Notes: generated by a model not told the origin, from the letters alone. A DNA stretch of 64,000 nt from Cellulomonas sp. PhB150 (GCF_003755175.1 NZ_RKHX01000004.1:124001-188000); one strand, 5' to 3'. Positions 45,027-54,444 are shown, counted from the stretch's first letter. Translations and numbers: made by a program.

Positions 45027-46325
45027 ATGCCGACACCCGCAGAAGTCGAGGACCTGCTTGCGCTGGGCCGCGAGTCGCGCTCGTTCGAGGTCAAGGGCCC
45101 GGGGTTGCTGACGGACTTGGCGTTCTGCGCTCGGGTCGCGCGCGCGGTGATGGCGATGGGCAACCTGCGAGACGGAGGCCTGGTATGCCTCGGGATCAAC
45201 GACAAGGCCCTTAGCTCGATGCTGCCGGGGCTTACCGACGAGCAGCTGGCGCAATGGTCCGACTTCGACAACGTGAGCGACGCGATCGCGCGGTTCACCC
45301 GCCCGGCCGCAACGTTCGCGTTGCAGCCGCTCGAGTTGTCCACGGGTGCGCACGTGGTGGTCCTCGACGTCACCGAGTTCGAGGATGTCCCGCACGTTTG
45401 CGAACGAGACCACTCGGACATCCTGCGCCGCGGGGCCCTCTACGTGCGTCCGCGAGGCAAGCCACGGTCGGAGCACGTGCCCTCGAGCGAGGAGATGCGC
45501 GAACTGCTCGAACTGGCGACCGACAAGCGCGTGCGCGCCTTCATCGGCCGTCTCGGGGCGGTGGGGCTTCTCGGGACGAGCAGCGCTCCTCCCAGCGGGG
45601 AGCAGGAGTACACCGGTGAGGCCGCAGCCGCGTGGGCGGAACCCAGCGAGGTGCTGCAGGGGGTCGTCACGCTCGGGCACTTCGACGTCGCTGTGCGTCC
45701 CGAGCCGTTCGAGGCCGGCCGGGTCGCTCTGCACGACCTCGAGGAGCTCGTCACCGAGTCCACCGTTCGGCTAAGGGGCTGGCCCGTGCCGTTCACGTCA
45801 ACGCGCGACTCGTTGATCCGCACTGCTGGGTGGATCGGTCAAGACATCAGACCTAACCGAGTGCCGCACGCCGAGGCGTGGCGGCTGTGCACCAGCGCAC
45901 AGTTCCTCCACCGGCGGGCGCTCGCCACGGACCTTCGCGACAGTGCACAGCTCACGCCGGACATCCCCGGCGCGACCGGTGCCGTCGCCGTGTGGGACGT
46001 GCTGCTCTACCTGGTCGAGCTTGCCGAGTTCGGCGCTCGGCTCTCTTTCGAACTCGGCGGCGTGCCGATGACGTTCCGAATTGCGCTGCGCGGCATGGCG
46101 GGCCGGCAACTCATCTCGGGTGACTGGGAGCGCGAGTTGCACTCCGACTACCGCACGGCCAGCGCGACGCTGGAGCACGTCGAGCGTTTCGACGCGACAG
46201 AGCTCGTCGCCGACTCCCGGGCCGCGGGCGTGCGACTCGCCCAGGCGATCCTGCGACTGTTCGGTCTGAACTTGCCCGACCAGACGTTGCGCGACTGGCA
46301 GGAACGTGTCCTGCATCCCGGCTGA
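45027..46325 (+). CDS. AlbA_2/Schlafen-like protein (probable nucleic-acid-binding)
   Basis: The 432-residue protein has an N-terminal AlbA_2 (Schlafen-type divergent AAA_4) domain: ESRSFEVKGPGLLTDLAFCARVARAVMAMGNLRDGGLVCLGIND, then ILRRGALYVRPRGKPRSEHVPSSEEMRELLELA. This domain is found in transcription regulators and in many anti-phage systems. The C-terminal 220 residues show no family I know. TAGGTT six bases before ATG 45027 predicts a leaderless transcript. The helicase gene follows 129 bases downstream on the same strand, so the two probably form a functional pair in the transposon cargo. Confidence 0.75.
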   Translation: MPTPAEVEDLLALGRESRSFEVKGPGLLTDLAFCARVARAVMAMGNLRDGGLVCLGINDKALSSMLPGLTDEQLAQWSDFDNVSDAIARFTRPAATFALQPLELSTGAHVVVLDVTEFEDVPHVCERDHSDILRRGALYVRPRGKPRSEHVPSSEEMRELLELATDKRVRAFIGRLGAVGLLGTSSAPPSGEQEYTGEAAAAWAEPSEVLQGVVTLGHFDVAVRPEPFEAGRVALHDLEELVTESTVRLRGWPVPFTSTRDSLIRTAGWIGQDIRPNRVPHAEAWRLCTSAQFLHRRALATDLRDSAQLTPDIPGATGAVAVWDVLLYLVELAEFGARLSFELGGVPMTFRIALRGMAGRQLISGDWERELHSDYRTASATLEHVERFDATELVADSRAAGVRLAQAILRLFGLNLPDQTLRDWQERVLHPG

Positions 46326-46454
46326 CGCCGCGCTCGGCGACCGCTGCGGCGGCGGGCCGGGCGCACTCGCTCGTAGGCGTGACCAGCGGCGCTGCGCGTC
46401 TAAGATCCGCGCGGCGCATCTGTCTTGTGGTTCACCTGGGCAAGACTGTCAACT

Positions 46455-49130
46455 GTGACCAGCAGCGACGACACGGCACGCCCCCGGCCGAGATTCCGCA
46501 CCCGCGTACAGACGTCGGTCGGGCCTGTCGACCCCGAAGCGCTGTTTGGCGAACTCCCGCGAACACCCAAAGGGGTCGGAGCTTTGTGGTCTCACCAGGC
46601 TGACCAGCTTCGCGAGTACGCCAAGGATCACCGCGAAGCAGCGGACGTGGCGCTCGAACTGCCGACGGGCTCGGGCAAGACGTTGGTGGGCCTACTGGTC
46701 TCGGAGTGGCGCCGCCGCGCATTGGGTCAGCGTGTGGTGTACGCGTGCCCGACCAAGCAACTCGCCCGTCAGGTAGCGCAGAAAGCGCACGACCAAGGCA
46801 TTGGCGCGGTGCTGCTGATCAACTCGCACACGACGTGGGATACCGCGGATCTAGCTCGCTACACCCGCGGCGACGCCATCGCGATCACGACCTACAGCGC
46901 GATCTTCAACGTCAACTCCCACCTGAGCGACGCGCAGACCCTCGTGTTCGACGACGCGCACGCGGCTGAAGGCTACGTGGCCGCGGCGTGGGCGCTGAGC
47001 GTCCCCACAGCGCTAAACGAGTACGCACTTCTGTTCGACGCTCTCGGAGATGCGGTGGAGCCGGCGTTCGTCGAGCGCATGGTAGCGCCGCCCGGCCCGG
47101 CGGCCGACGGCTCGGAGGTCCGCCTGATCCCCGTGGCGGCGGTCGCCCACCGTGCGGCCGACATCGACCACGCACTGGCCGGACTGACCGGTGACGCGTC
47201 CTACCGACTGCGGATGCTGCGCCCGAGCCTGGGCTCGTGCTTGTTCTACGTCTCGCGTCAGGAGTTCTACATCCGCCCGATGATCCCGCCGACGTTCCAG
47301 CACCAGCCGTTCACCGAGCCCGTGCAGCGGGTGTACCTGTCGGCAACGCTCGGCGACGCCGGCGAGCTGGAACGAGCATTCGGCAGGTCGGGCATCCGCA
47401 CGGTCCACGTTCCGCCCGCCTGGGAGCGCACCGGGAGCGGTCGACGCTTCTTCATCTTCCCGGAGCTCGCCGCGGCGGGCACCGCGCCCCTCCTCGCGGA
47501 CGCGGCGGTGTCCGAGGACGCCGACACCACGGTGGTCGAGCACGCCATGGCAGCCCTTGTCGCGCCCGCGACGGACGCGGGTGTCGTGGGAGACCTCATG
47601 GCTCTGGCCGACAAGCGACTGCTGCTGACGCCTGACAACGACTCGGCCACGGCGATCGCCGACGTCCTCTGTGTGCCGGCCGACGAGCGCTTCACGGCGA
47701 AGGACGCGGACACGGGCATCCAGCCGTTCATCGACGCGAACCGTGGCGCGCTCCTGGCACCCAGCCGCTACGACGGCATGGACCTGGCCGCCGACGCGTG
47801 CCACCTCATGCTCATGTCAGGGCTGCCGGCGGCGTCGCACCTGCAGGACCGGTTCTTCGACACCAAGCTGCGGGCGCCGGACATCCTGCAGGAGCGCATC
47901 CGCACTCGGGTCCTGCAGGGCGCCGGTAGGTGCACGCGCGGCCCGAAGGATTGGTCGGTCGTGGTCATCATCGGCGAGGACCTGTTGCGGTTCCTTTCCC
48001 GCGCAGAGGTGCGCCGTTCCTTGCCTGCCGAGCTGCAGGCTGAGCTCACCTTCGGCTTCGAGCAGAGCGAAGCCTCCGCCGACGAGATCGTGGAGCTGGC
48101 ACGCAGCGCGCTGCATCAGGACGAGATCTGGCAGGAGGACGCCGAGCCCGAGCTCGCCCGGCTACGACGCGAGGCGACACGGGCGCCGCAGCCGAACGCC
48201 GCCGAGCTCGCCGCCAGCGCACGGCTCGAGGTCAAGGCGTGGATGCACGCCTGGAAGCTCGAATGGGAGTCCGCCGCCATCGCGGCCATCGAGGTGCTCC
48301 AGAACCTCACCGCTCCGTCGACCCGGCCGTACCGCGGCTTGTGGGCCTACCTCGCCAGCGCGTGGTTCTCGCTGGCGTCCCCCCACGACGGCTCGCCTCT
48401 CGCACTTCGCAGCGCCGAGCTGCTGCGACAGGCGCAAGGCGCCGCCACCGGCACAACATGGCTGAAGGAGGTCGAGGCCGCATCGGGTGCCACCTTCGGC
48501 AACGATCAGGCCGACGACGACGCCGTCGAGGCCATCCTGGACCTGATCGGCGGTCGGTACGCCTCGTCTACGAAGTTCATGAAACAGTCGTCGCAGATGC
48601 TGGCCGACCTCAACGAGCAGGACCACAAGAGGTTCGAGCCGGGCCTGGTCGCTCTCGGCACGTTCCTGGGCGCCGAGTCGTACAAGCCCGACCGCAAGGG
48701 CCGGGCCGACGCCGCGTGGGTGTGGCCGACCCTCTGGTTCACCGTCGAGGCGAAGAGCGAGCAGGAGGACGGCGGGATGCTGTCGATGGACTACGTGCGC
48801 CAGACGAACACCCAGCTGGCGTCGCTCGCCTCAGACCGCGGCGTCGACGCCGCCCCGGTCGCCAGCGCGTCCGTGGTGGTTACACCGCGCACGGTCATCG
48901 ACCCCGACGCCGTCCCGATCGCCAATCTGCACGTGTACACCGCCGTTCCGCGGCTCCTGCTCGACGTCGGCCACGACACTGTCCGGGCGTGGAAGGACCT
49001 TCGTGGTCTCACACAGGGCGTGACCCGCGAGGTGCTGCGTGAGGAGGTCGCCCGCGTGCTGTGGAGTCACCGGGTCCTGCCTACCCAGGTACGAGAGCGG
49101 CTCACGTCGGACCCAATCCGTGTGGAGTGA
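46455..49130 (+). CDS. DEAD/DEAH-box helicase with C-terminal nuclease-like region
   Basis: The 891-residue protein has Walker A ELPTGSGKTLVGL (residues 68-80), VVYACPTKQLARQV (motif Ia), VFDDAHA (motif II, DDAH), YLSATLGD (motif III) and QGAGRCTRGPKDWSVV (motif VI). It is a superfamily 2 helicase. The last 150 residues include LWFTVEAKSEQ, resembling the ExK part of PD-(D/E)xK nucleases. GTG 46455 is preferred over the TTG at 46425 because the sequence between is unlike coding; TAAGAT at 46401-46406 is a probable -10. It likely works with the AlbA_2 protein in anti-phage defence; this is inference. Confidence 0.8.
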   Translation: MTSSDDTARPRPRFRTRVQTSVGPVDPEALFGELPRTPKGVGALWSHQADQLREYAKDHREAADVALELPTGSGKTLVGLLVSEWRRRALGQRVVYACPTKQLARQVAQKAHDQGIGAVLLINSHTTWDTADLARYTRGDAIAITTYSAIFNVNSHLSDAQTLVFDDAHAAEGYVAAAWALSVPTALNEYALLFDALGDAVEPAFVERMVAPPGPAADGSEVRLIPVAAVAHRAADIDHALAGLTGDASYRLRMLRPSLGSCLFYVSRQEFYIRPMIPPTFQHQPFTEPVQRVYLSATLGDAGELERAFGRSGIRTVHVPPAWERTGSGRRFFIFPELAAAGTAPLLADAAVSEDADTTVVEHAMAALVAPATDAGVVGDLMALADKRLLLTPDNDSATAIADVLCVPADERFTAKDADTGIQPFIDANRGALLAPSRYDGMDLAADACHLMLMSGLPAASHLQDRFFDTKLRAPDILQERIRTRVLQGAGRCTRGPKDWSVVVIIGEDLLRFLSRAEVRRSLPAELQAELTFGFEQSEASADEIVELARSALHQDEIWQEDAEPELARLRREATRAPQPNAAELAASARLEVKAWMHAWKLEWESAAIAAIEVLQNLTAPSTRPYRGLWAYLASAWFSLASPHDGSPLALRSAELLRQAQGAATGTTWLKEVEAASGATFGNDQADDDAVEAILDLIGGRYASSTKFMKQSSQMLADLNEQDHKRFEPGLVALGTFLGAESYKPDRKGRADAAWVWPTLWFTVEAKSEQEDGGMLSMDYVRQTNTQLASLASDRGVDAAPVASASVVVTPRTVIDPDAVPIANLHVYTAVPRLLLDVGHDTVRAWKDLRGLTQGVTREVLREEVARVLWSHRVLPTQVRERLTSDPIRVE

Positions 49131-49231
49131 CGCATGAGCCGAGAACCTTGAACCTGACGCGCGGCCTGCTTCAGGGCTTTGCTTCGCCCTTGACCGGAAG
49201 GTCGTTCGGGCTACGACGAGACGGGTGCGGC

Positions 49232-51172
49232 CTACATGTCGGAAGGGATCGTGCGCGCTCCGGCGAGTGTCATCGCGACCACGTGCCGTGGTGCACCGTC
49301 GGCGTCGGTCGTCTCGACGATCTGGGCCCAGTTGTTCACCGATACCGAAGGTGTCTTCTTCGGGGTCTTCTTCAGGACGAGCAGAAACCCGACACGGGGT
49401 TCTGCTGCTTGGTAGGTAGCGGCTTGGTTCACGTATGACGTCTTGTCGGGCACCGGTTCCTCGCTCGAGTCCTGCTTGAGCTCGACGTACAGGTTGAAGC
49501 CGGGGAACGAGAACCGCATGTCGACGCGGCCGCCGGCGACGTGGCGGACTTCGGTGTCGACGCCGTGGAGGTAGCCGCTACCGCGGACGAAGGTGCGCAG
49601 GTCGCGGGCGAGGTCCTCTTCGCTGGCGGACGCGTCGAACAGGTATCGCGCTTCGCTGGGGCCGATGGAGGACCGGTCGTACAGGAATGTCATCAGAAGT
49701 GCGGTGATGAGGTCCACGGCGTCGGCGAGGTCGTCGAGGTCCCGGTAGTCAGCGGAAGCCTGCAGGTCGCTCCAGATGCGCTCGAGGGCCCGATTGACCA
49801 GCAGGGACGCGCTGGCGAGCTTCGTGCGGTACCGGCGGCGGGTTGCCGCCCAGAGTCGGCCCTCGGCGCCCGCCTCGCCTGTGTCGTCGGGGTTGTCGCG
49901 GTCAGCCGGCGGCTCGGCGCCGGCTGCCGCTTTTGGGTCGCGAACCGGCTTCCCCGCGGCCAGGCGACGTGCGGCCGCGTCGCGGATGTCGATGGCGACC
50001 GGAAGGTCGGCGAGCTCGTCCGCGGTCGCAGTGCCGTCCGCGGCGGCGGCTTCCATCTCCGCAACGCGTTGCCGCAGAACGTTGAACAAGCCCACCTCGC
50101 CAGCGAACCCGTTCTCGATGACCGGGGCAACGAGGACCTCAACGGCGCGGCCGTCGTCGTTGCGTCGCAGACCTGCGTACGAGCCACTGGTTCGGTATAG
50201 GTCGACGAGATCGTCGATGATGGGCACTGCGTGTAGCCAGGATGGCTCAGCGAACCGTTGCTGTGCGCCGGTGAGGCGGTCGGCAAGCAGGGTCCAGGTG
50301 GCCCAGGTGGTGCCGGAGACGTCGCCGGTCCAGTGGCCGCGGGCATAGCGTAGGTGCCGCAGCTCCCGGACTCCATCGGCCAGGCCGGAGGCGATGACCG
50401 AGTCGACGGTTTGGGTCTGGATGAGCCCTTGGATGAGTCGCGCGATGTTCGCGGTCACGTGTGCGTCGGGCCGGTTGTCGTGGGCAACGGCGGCTGCGAG
50501 GGCTACCAGCGCGTCGTCGATGTGGCGCAGCGCGGTCTCGTGGTCGACTGCGCGGAGCGCTTGGAGGAGCGCGACCCGGGCGAACATGACGCCGGAGTCC
50601 GACGATGAGACCGACTCAGCGTCGTCGTCGCTCAGCTCGGCGATGCGGTACGCCACGGGCAGGAGGTCGCCGGCCTCTGGCCACTGCTCGAAGCACGCCT
50701 GGACCACGCGCATGGCCGCGCGTGCATACGTGGCGGATCCCGTGCCGTCGTAGGCGGCGAGAAGCGCGAACAGGTCCCATCGGGGAGCCCAGCCGCCTAG
50801 CCGGAGCTGCGTGGACACCTCCAGAGCGTCGGCCGCCCGTAGCACCTCTGGCCCGGTCGCGCCGGCGCCTGGTGGTGTCGCCTGGGCGAGCACCTTGACG
50901 CCGAGACGTTCGCCGGCCGCCTCGAGGAGGCCGCTCGAGGAAAGGAACTGCTGGGCGGCGTCGGCGAACAGCGCGGGGCTCGTCGTGGCCGCGATGGCGT
51001 CGGCCAGCGCACGGGCCGCCGTGTCATAGTCGGCAGTGTGGGTGGGCGTGGCAGCGGTCGCGAGCTGGGCGGCCGCGTTGATGACCTCGGGGGTGTTCGC
51101 GGTCGCCGACAGGAACTCGGCGAGCGACGCGAGGTCGAGGCTTGGGCTGGGGTGCTCGTCATGGGTCGCCAT
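49232..51172 (-). CDS. Large protein with C-terminal PD-(D/E)xK-like nuclease motif
   Basis: The 646-residue protein is alanine-rich and helical for about 480 residues. It then has a C-terminal nuclease-like module: GRVDMRFSFPGFNLYVELKQD places Asp551, Glu564 and Lys566 in the D-x12-ExK spacing of PD-(D/E)xK nucleases. It probably is the effector of the three-gene cluster with the ATPase and the 248-residue protein upstream. I do not recognise the N-terminal part. It is convergent with the helicase gene, with 101 bases between the stops. A small membrane-protein frame fills part of the 275 bases between it and the ATPase gene. Confidence 0.7.
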   Translation of the reverse strand: MATHDEHPSPSLDLASLAEFLSATANTPEVINAAAQLATAATPTHTADYDTAARALADAIAATTSPALFADAAQQFLSSSGLLEAAGERLGVKVLAQATPPGAGATGPEVLRAADALEVSTQLRLGGWAPRWDLFALLAAYDGTGSATYARAAMRVVQACFEQWPEAGDLLPVAYRIAELSDDDAESVSSSDSGVMFARVALLQALRAVDHETALRHIDDALVALAAAVAHDNRPDAHVTANIARLIQGLIQTQTVDSVIASGLADGVRELRHLRYARGHWTGDVSGTTWATWTLLADRLTGAQQRFAEPSWLHAVPIIDDLVDLYRTSGSYAGLRRNDDGRAVEVLVAPVIENGFAGEVGLFNVLRQRVAEMEAAAADGTATADELADLPVAIDIRDAAARRLAAGKPVRDPKAAAGAEPPADRDNPDDTGEAGAEGRLWAATRRRYRTKLASASLLVNRALERIWSDLQASADYRDLDDLADAVDLITALLMTFLYDRSSIGPSEARYLFDASASEEDLARDLRTFVRGSGYLHGVDTEVRHVAGGRVDMRFSFPGFNLYVELKQDSSEEPVPDKTSYVNQAATYQAAEPRVGFLLVLKKTPKKTPSVSVNNWAQIVETTDADGAPRHVVAMTLAGARTIPSDM

Positions 51173-51234
51173 GTGCGCTCCTCGTGCCCCTCGTGTTCAC
51201 GTGAGGCCCGTGGTGTGCACCGGCCCGTGGATCG

Positions 51235-51378
51235 TCAGTCAACCATTCTGTGGGCGTCACCGTGCGGGCCCCGCGCCCACAGACAACCGGCCTGTCCCGG
51301 TACGCAATCGGCTACCGTCCGACGCCAGGCCACCACCAGCAGGATCGCCAGCGGCAGGAACAGGGCCATGAACGACAC
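51235..51378 (-). CDS. Possible small membrane protein (47 aa) in the defence-like cluster
   Basis: The frame encodes one hydrophobic segment (VSFMALFLPLAILLVVAWRR) and a short polar tail ending HRMVD. It continues the ATPase reading frame past the TAG at 51448, so it could also be reached by readthrough. Possible starts are GTG 51378 or TTG 51387, and no good ribosome site is seen. It is too small to judge by codon use alone. Confidence 0.35.
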   Translation of the reverse strand: MSFMALFLPLAILLVVAWRRTVADCVPGQAGCLWARGPHGDAHRMVD

Positions 51379-51447
51379 GATGGCCAAGGCTGCCCACGCC
51401 TCCGGCGCGCCTGCTCCAGCGCGAGGATCCGCTTGCCAGGAGTTCTC

Positions 51448-53547
51448 CTACCAGACGAAGTTCGTGCCGCGCCCGAGCCGGCACCTGTCCTCGCCGAGCA
51501 AGGCGACGAGTTCCTCGGTGTGACGGGTCCCGATGAACACCTGGATGTCGGCCGCCGTGGCTTCCCGCTGGAGCGCCTCGAGCATGACGTCGAGGTCGTC
51601 GATGGGAACCTCCTCGGCGCCCGGTGAGTCGACGAACAACAAGCCCGGGTGCCGTCCCACGCCACTGGCGTGGCCCTGCTTGATGAGGGCGATGGCCGTC
51701 GCCAGTTTGAGCCGCAGCTTCTCGCCCCGCTCGCAGGCCGAGTAGGCGTTGGTCTGCCCACCCTGGTAGACCGTCATCGTCGCCCCGCCTCCCAGGTCGA
51801 CCTGGGTCAGGTTCGACATGCCGAACTCGCGCGCCAACCGGGTGATGTCCTCGCCCAGGTCGGACAGCCACTGGCGCTGGCCTTCCTGGACCCAGTTCGT
51901 GGTGATCTTCTTCGCCGAGTTGAGGACCACAAGATCGCCGGCGAGCACCTCGGCGCGGCCTTGATCCGGGCCGAGCTGTGTGCTGTCCGGCGCGAGGGCA
52001 GCGGCCGCGCCCTCAGCGCGGGCAAGGTCGAGCTGCGCCTGCTGCCGCGCCGCAGCAGCCCCCGTTGCGGCCCTGTTGGCCTCCAGAACCTGCCGCACAA
52101 CCACGCGGCGCTCGTTGAAAACGGCCAGGCGAGTCTCCAGCGCAGCAACGCGCCGCTCCGCGTCGTCGCGCGCTGAGGCCAGTGCGTTCAGCGCGTCCGT
52201 CCGCCCTTCCGCGTCCTCGTCCTCATCGTCGTCGCTGCTGTCTCCGCCATCCTCTCCGTGGCCTGTGGGAACTTGGAGGTCGTCGACGAGGTGCTGGCGG
52301 TCAGCCTCCGGTACGACGGTCGCGACCACGACGTGCTCGCCCTGGGCGGCGATGTCCAACGTCGAGGTGCACACCGAGCACTGGTGCTGGTCTCGTTCAG
52401 CGTCCTGACGTTCCTTGGTGACCGGGCCGGCGCAGCGCGGACAGACGTGGGGTTGGAGCTGCTGGAAGAAGAAAGACGCATACGCGTCCTCGGCCTGCTG
52501 AACTCGGAGGGCCTGCTCCGCGTTGAACTGGGCTGTCGCCACCGACAAGCTGGACCGGGCAGCGAGCAGGCGGTGGTTGACGGAGGCGGTCTGATCGTCC
52601 AGGTCGGCGAGCTCCTCAACGGCTGCGGTGACCGCGTCGAGGTCGTACTCACTCGAGCTGATCTGCTCCAGTGCGTTCTGCGCCTTCGTGACCGCGTCCT
52701 CGGCGCGCTCGTGGGCCTCGTGTAGCGCGGTTGCGTGCTTCTTCGTGGCGTCCTGTAGGTCGGTGAGCTCAGCCTTCGCGACCGTCACCGCGGACGTCGC
52801 CTCGTTGCGAGCCGCAGCCCACTCGGCACCGGCGAACATCGACAACAGCCGCGCCGGCAACCCGGCGAACTTCTTGTCACCGAGGAGCATGTCGAGGTTG
52901 TCGCCACGGATGAGGAGCGCGCCGGCGTAGGTGGGCCACACGTGCTGGGTACGACGACCTTCCTGGGTGGCGGCGATCGCGGGCAGCCGCAGAGCGGCCA
53001 TCATCGCCGAACCCATGACGTCTTCAAACGTGTCGTCGCTGTCGAACGTTCCGACGACCGTCTCGCCCGCACCAGACGTTCTGGTCAGCTGGCCGATGGG
53101 TCGGTCAGAGTTGTCGTGGTCGACGTCGAAGGTAACCCGGTGGGCGACACCGTCAATGGTCAGCCCGACCTCGACGTGGTCGACCCAGGCCCGCACCTCG
53201 TTCTTCAGGTCGCACCGCCCCCGCAGCGCCCACATCAGGATGCGCAGGGTGCTCGACTTCCCCCGCAGGTTCTCGTCGCTCCCGACGCCGTACAGGCCAG
53301 TACCGAGGTCCCAACTGAACGTGAACGGCACCTCTTCGCGGTAGTCGGTGTCGACCGCGACACCTGCGCTGGTGACACCGGTGAGCACCTTCGTCCCGCG
53401 GAACGCCAACCTCGTGAACCAGAGGTGGGCGGGCGTCGGCTGCGACGCCGACGTGCTGACCTGGTGCTTAGCGAGTATGGCCTCGAACTCTGCGAGACGG
53501 CCCTGGTCGCGGAGGTCTTCGGCGACGGCCTGACCGAGTCTGGTCAC
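51448..53547 (-). CDS. Rad50/SMC-like ATPase with paired CxxC motifs
   Basis: The 699-residue protein has an N-terminal ABC ATPase half with SDENLRGKSSTLRILMWAL (P-loop around residues 91-99). A long helical middle includes CPRC (Cys369, Cys372) and CSVC (Cys390, Cys393), and the C-terminal half has GLLFVDSPGAEE as Walker B. This is the Rad50/SMC layout in short form, with the cysteines as a zinc-hook-like element at the turn of the coiled coil. It probably senses or loops DNA and drives the linked effector. GTG 53547 follows the stop of the upstream gene by two bases, with GGAG close by. Lamassu-type and ABC-3C systems have similar ATPases, but the partners here do not fit clearly. Confidence 0.75.
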   Translation of the reverse strand: MTRLGQAVAEDLRDQGRLAEFEAILAKHQVSTSASQPTPAHLWFTRLAFRGTKVLTGVTSAGVAVDTDYREEVPFTFSWDLGTGLYGVGSDENLRGKSSTLRILMWALRGRCDLKNEVRAWVDHVEVGLTIDGVAHRVTFDVDHDNSDRPIGQLTRTSGAGETVVGTFDSDDTFEDVMGSAMMAALRLPAIAATQEGRRTQHVWPTYAGALLIRGDNLDMLLGDKKFAGLPARLLSMFAGAEWAAARNEATSAVTVAKAELTDLQDATKKHATALHEAHERAEDAVTKAQNALEQISSSEYDLDAVTAAVEELADLDDQTASVNHRLLAARSSLSVATAQFNAEQALRVQQAEDAYASFFFQQLQPHVCPRCAGPVTKERQDAERDQHQCSVCTSTLDIAAQGEHVVVATVVPEADRQHLVDDLQVPTGHGEDGGDSSDDDEDEDAEGRTDALNALASARDDAERRVAALETRLAVFNERRVVVRQVLEANRAATGAAAARQQAQLDLARAEGAAAALAPDSTQLGPDQGRAEVLAGDLVVLNSAKKITTNWVQEGQRQWLSDLGEDITRLAREFGMSNLTQVDLGGGATMTVYQGGQTNAYSACERGEKLRLKLATAIALIKQGHASGVGRHPGLLFVDSPGAEEVPIDDLDVMLEALQREATAADIQVFIGTRHTEELVALLGEDRCRLGRGTNFVW

Positions 53548-53549
53548 TG

Positions 53550-54296
53550 CTACTCCAAGGTCTCGTCGGCGATGCCGCCGGTGGTCTCGGGGGTCGCACC
53601 CGCTGCGGGCGCGGTCTGGCTCAGGAGCGCGAGTCGTTGGGTGACCTGCTCGCCGATGGATCCGATGGTCGTGCCCCAGACCGCGTCGGCGTACTCGTCC
53701 TGCAAGTACTGCCGCTCCTTGAGCTTCGTGCCGCTGTCCGTGCCAGCGACCTTGTGGACGAGCTGAGCCTGCTGCGAGTACCAGCTCAACACGTCGGTGG
53801 CAGCGAGCTCGTCGGCCTTCTCCGCACCGAACTCGGTGAGGAAGAACTGGTTGCGCAAAGGTTTCGGCGGGACGCCGCGGCGCCGCACCAACCCCAGCCC
53901 GTACGCCTGCAGGATGGCGAACGCGTCGTCGACCTCCTCGTAGGCGCCGTAGAACCACTTGGGCATCGGGTAGTGGTGCCACGCCGGCTCTGGGTCCGTG
54001 AGCAGGCCCTCCGCCACGGCCAGATAGCCGGCGTCCAGCGCGCCCGCTTCGACGGCCGTCACTAGCTCATCAGCGAGGTAGTCCGGGTTCCGCAACCAGA
54101 AGTCGAGCGCCTGCAGGCGCCGCTCGCTGCGGATGACCTGCGCCATGCCAGCCGGATCGCTGCCCCCGACCGGGTCTCCGCACACCCGCAGCAGCACCAA
54201 CAGCCGGATGGCGTGCTGGGTCCGGGTCGCCGCATTCGGCGGCACGTCCCCGACCGTCAAGGCGCTCCCCTTCCGTGGACGCGTCGCGTCGCTCAT
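53550..54296 (-). CDS. Protein of unknown function, first gene of the ATPase cluster
   Basis: The 248-residue protein has no signal peptide. It shows helices (TQHAIRLLVLLRVCGDP, ERRLQALDFWLRNPDYLADEL), a central VDDAFAILQAYGLGLVRRRG that could be a winged-helix wing, and a polar C terminus. Length, order and tight spacing to the SMC-like ATPase resemble the accessory or middle component of three-component ATPase systems. That is a comparison of layout, not of recognised motifs. It starts at ATG 54296, and the internal right-end repeat of the transposon lies 149 bases upstream. Confidence 0.6.
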   Translation of the reverse strand: MSDATRPRKGSALTVGDVPPNAATRTQHAIRLLVLLRVCGDPVGGSDPAGMAQVIRSERRLQALDFWLRNPDYLADELVTAVEAGALDAGYLAVAEGLLTDPEPAWHHYPMPKWFYGAYEEVDDAFAILQAYGLGLVRRRGVPPKPLRNQFFLTEFGAEKADELAATDVLSWYSQQAQLVHKVAGTDSGTKLKERQYLQDEYADAVWGTTIGSIGEQVTQRLALLSQTAPAAGATPETTGGIADETLE

Positions 54297-54444
54297 CGAC
54301 TCCGCGCCGACCGCTCAGGTTACGGGCAACGCCCACCACAAGGCGCGGTTTTGGTCGCCGCAACACCCTCGAACCCAGGTAGACCTCCACACGCCACCAT
54401 CGGATTCGGAGAAACCCGGCAGATCGGCTCGCCCTCGCGCCACG
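54297..54444. other. Upstream region of the three-gene cluster
   Basis: No convincing gene is seen. The stretch must contain the promoter of the minus-strand cluster; no clear boxes are visible. It borders the internal right-end-like repeat. Confidence 0.5.

Noticed and set aside
49232..54296. Identification of the three-gene cluster as Wadjet or classical Lamassu
   Set aside because: The ATPase is far shorter than JetC, no MukE/F-like or Toprim proteins are seen, and the nuclease motif is at the C terminus of the large partner instead of the Cap4-type N terminus.
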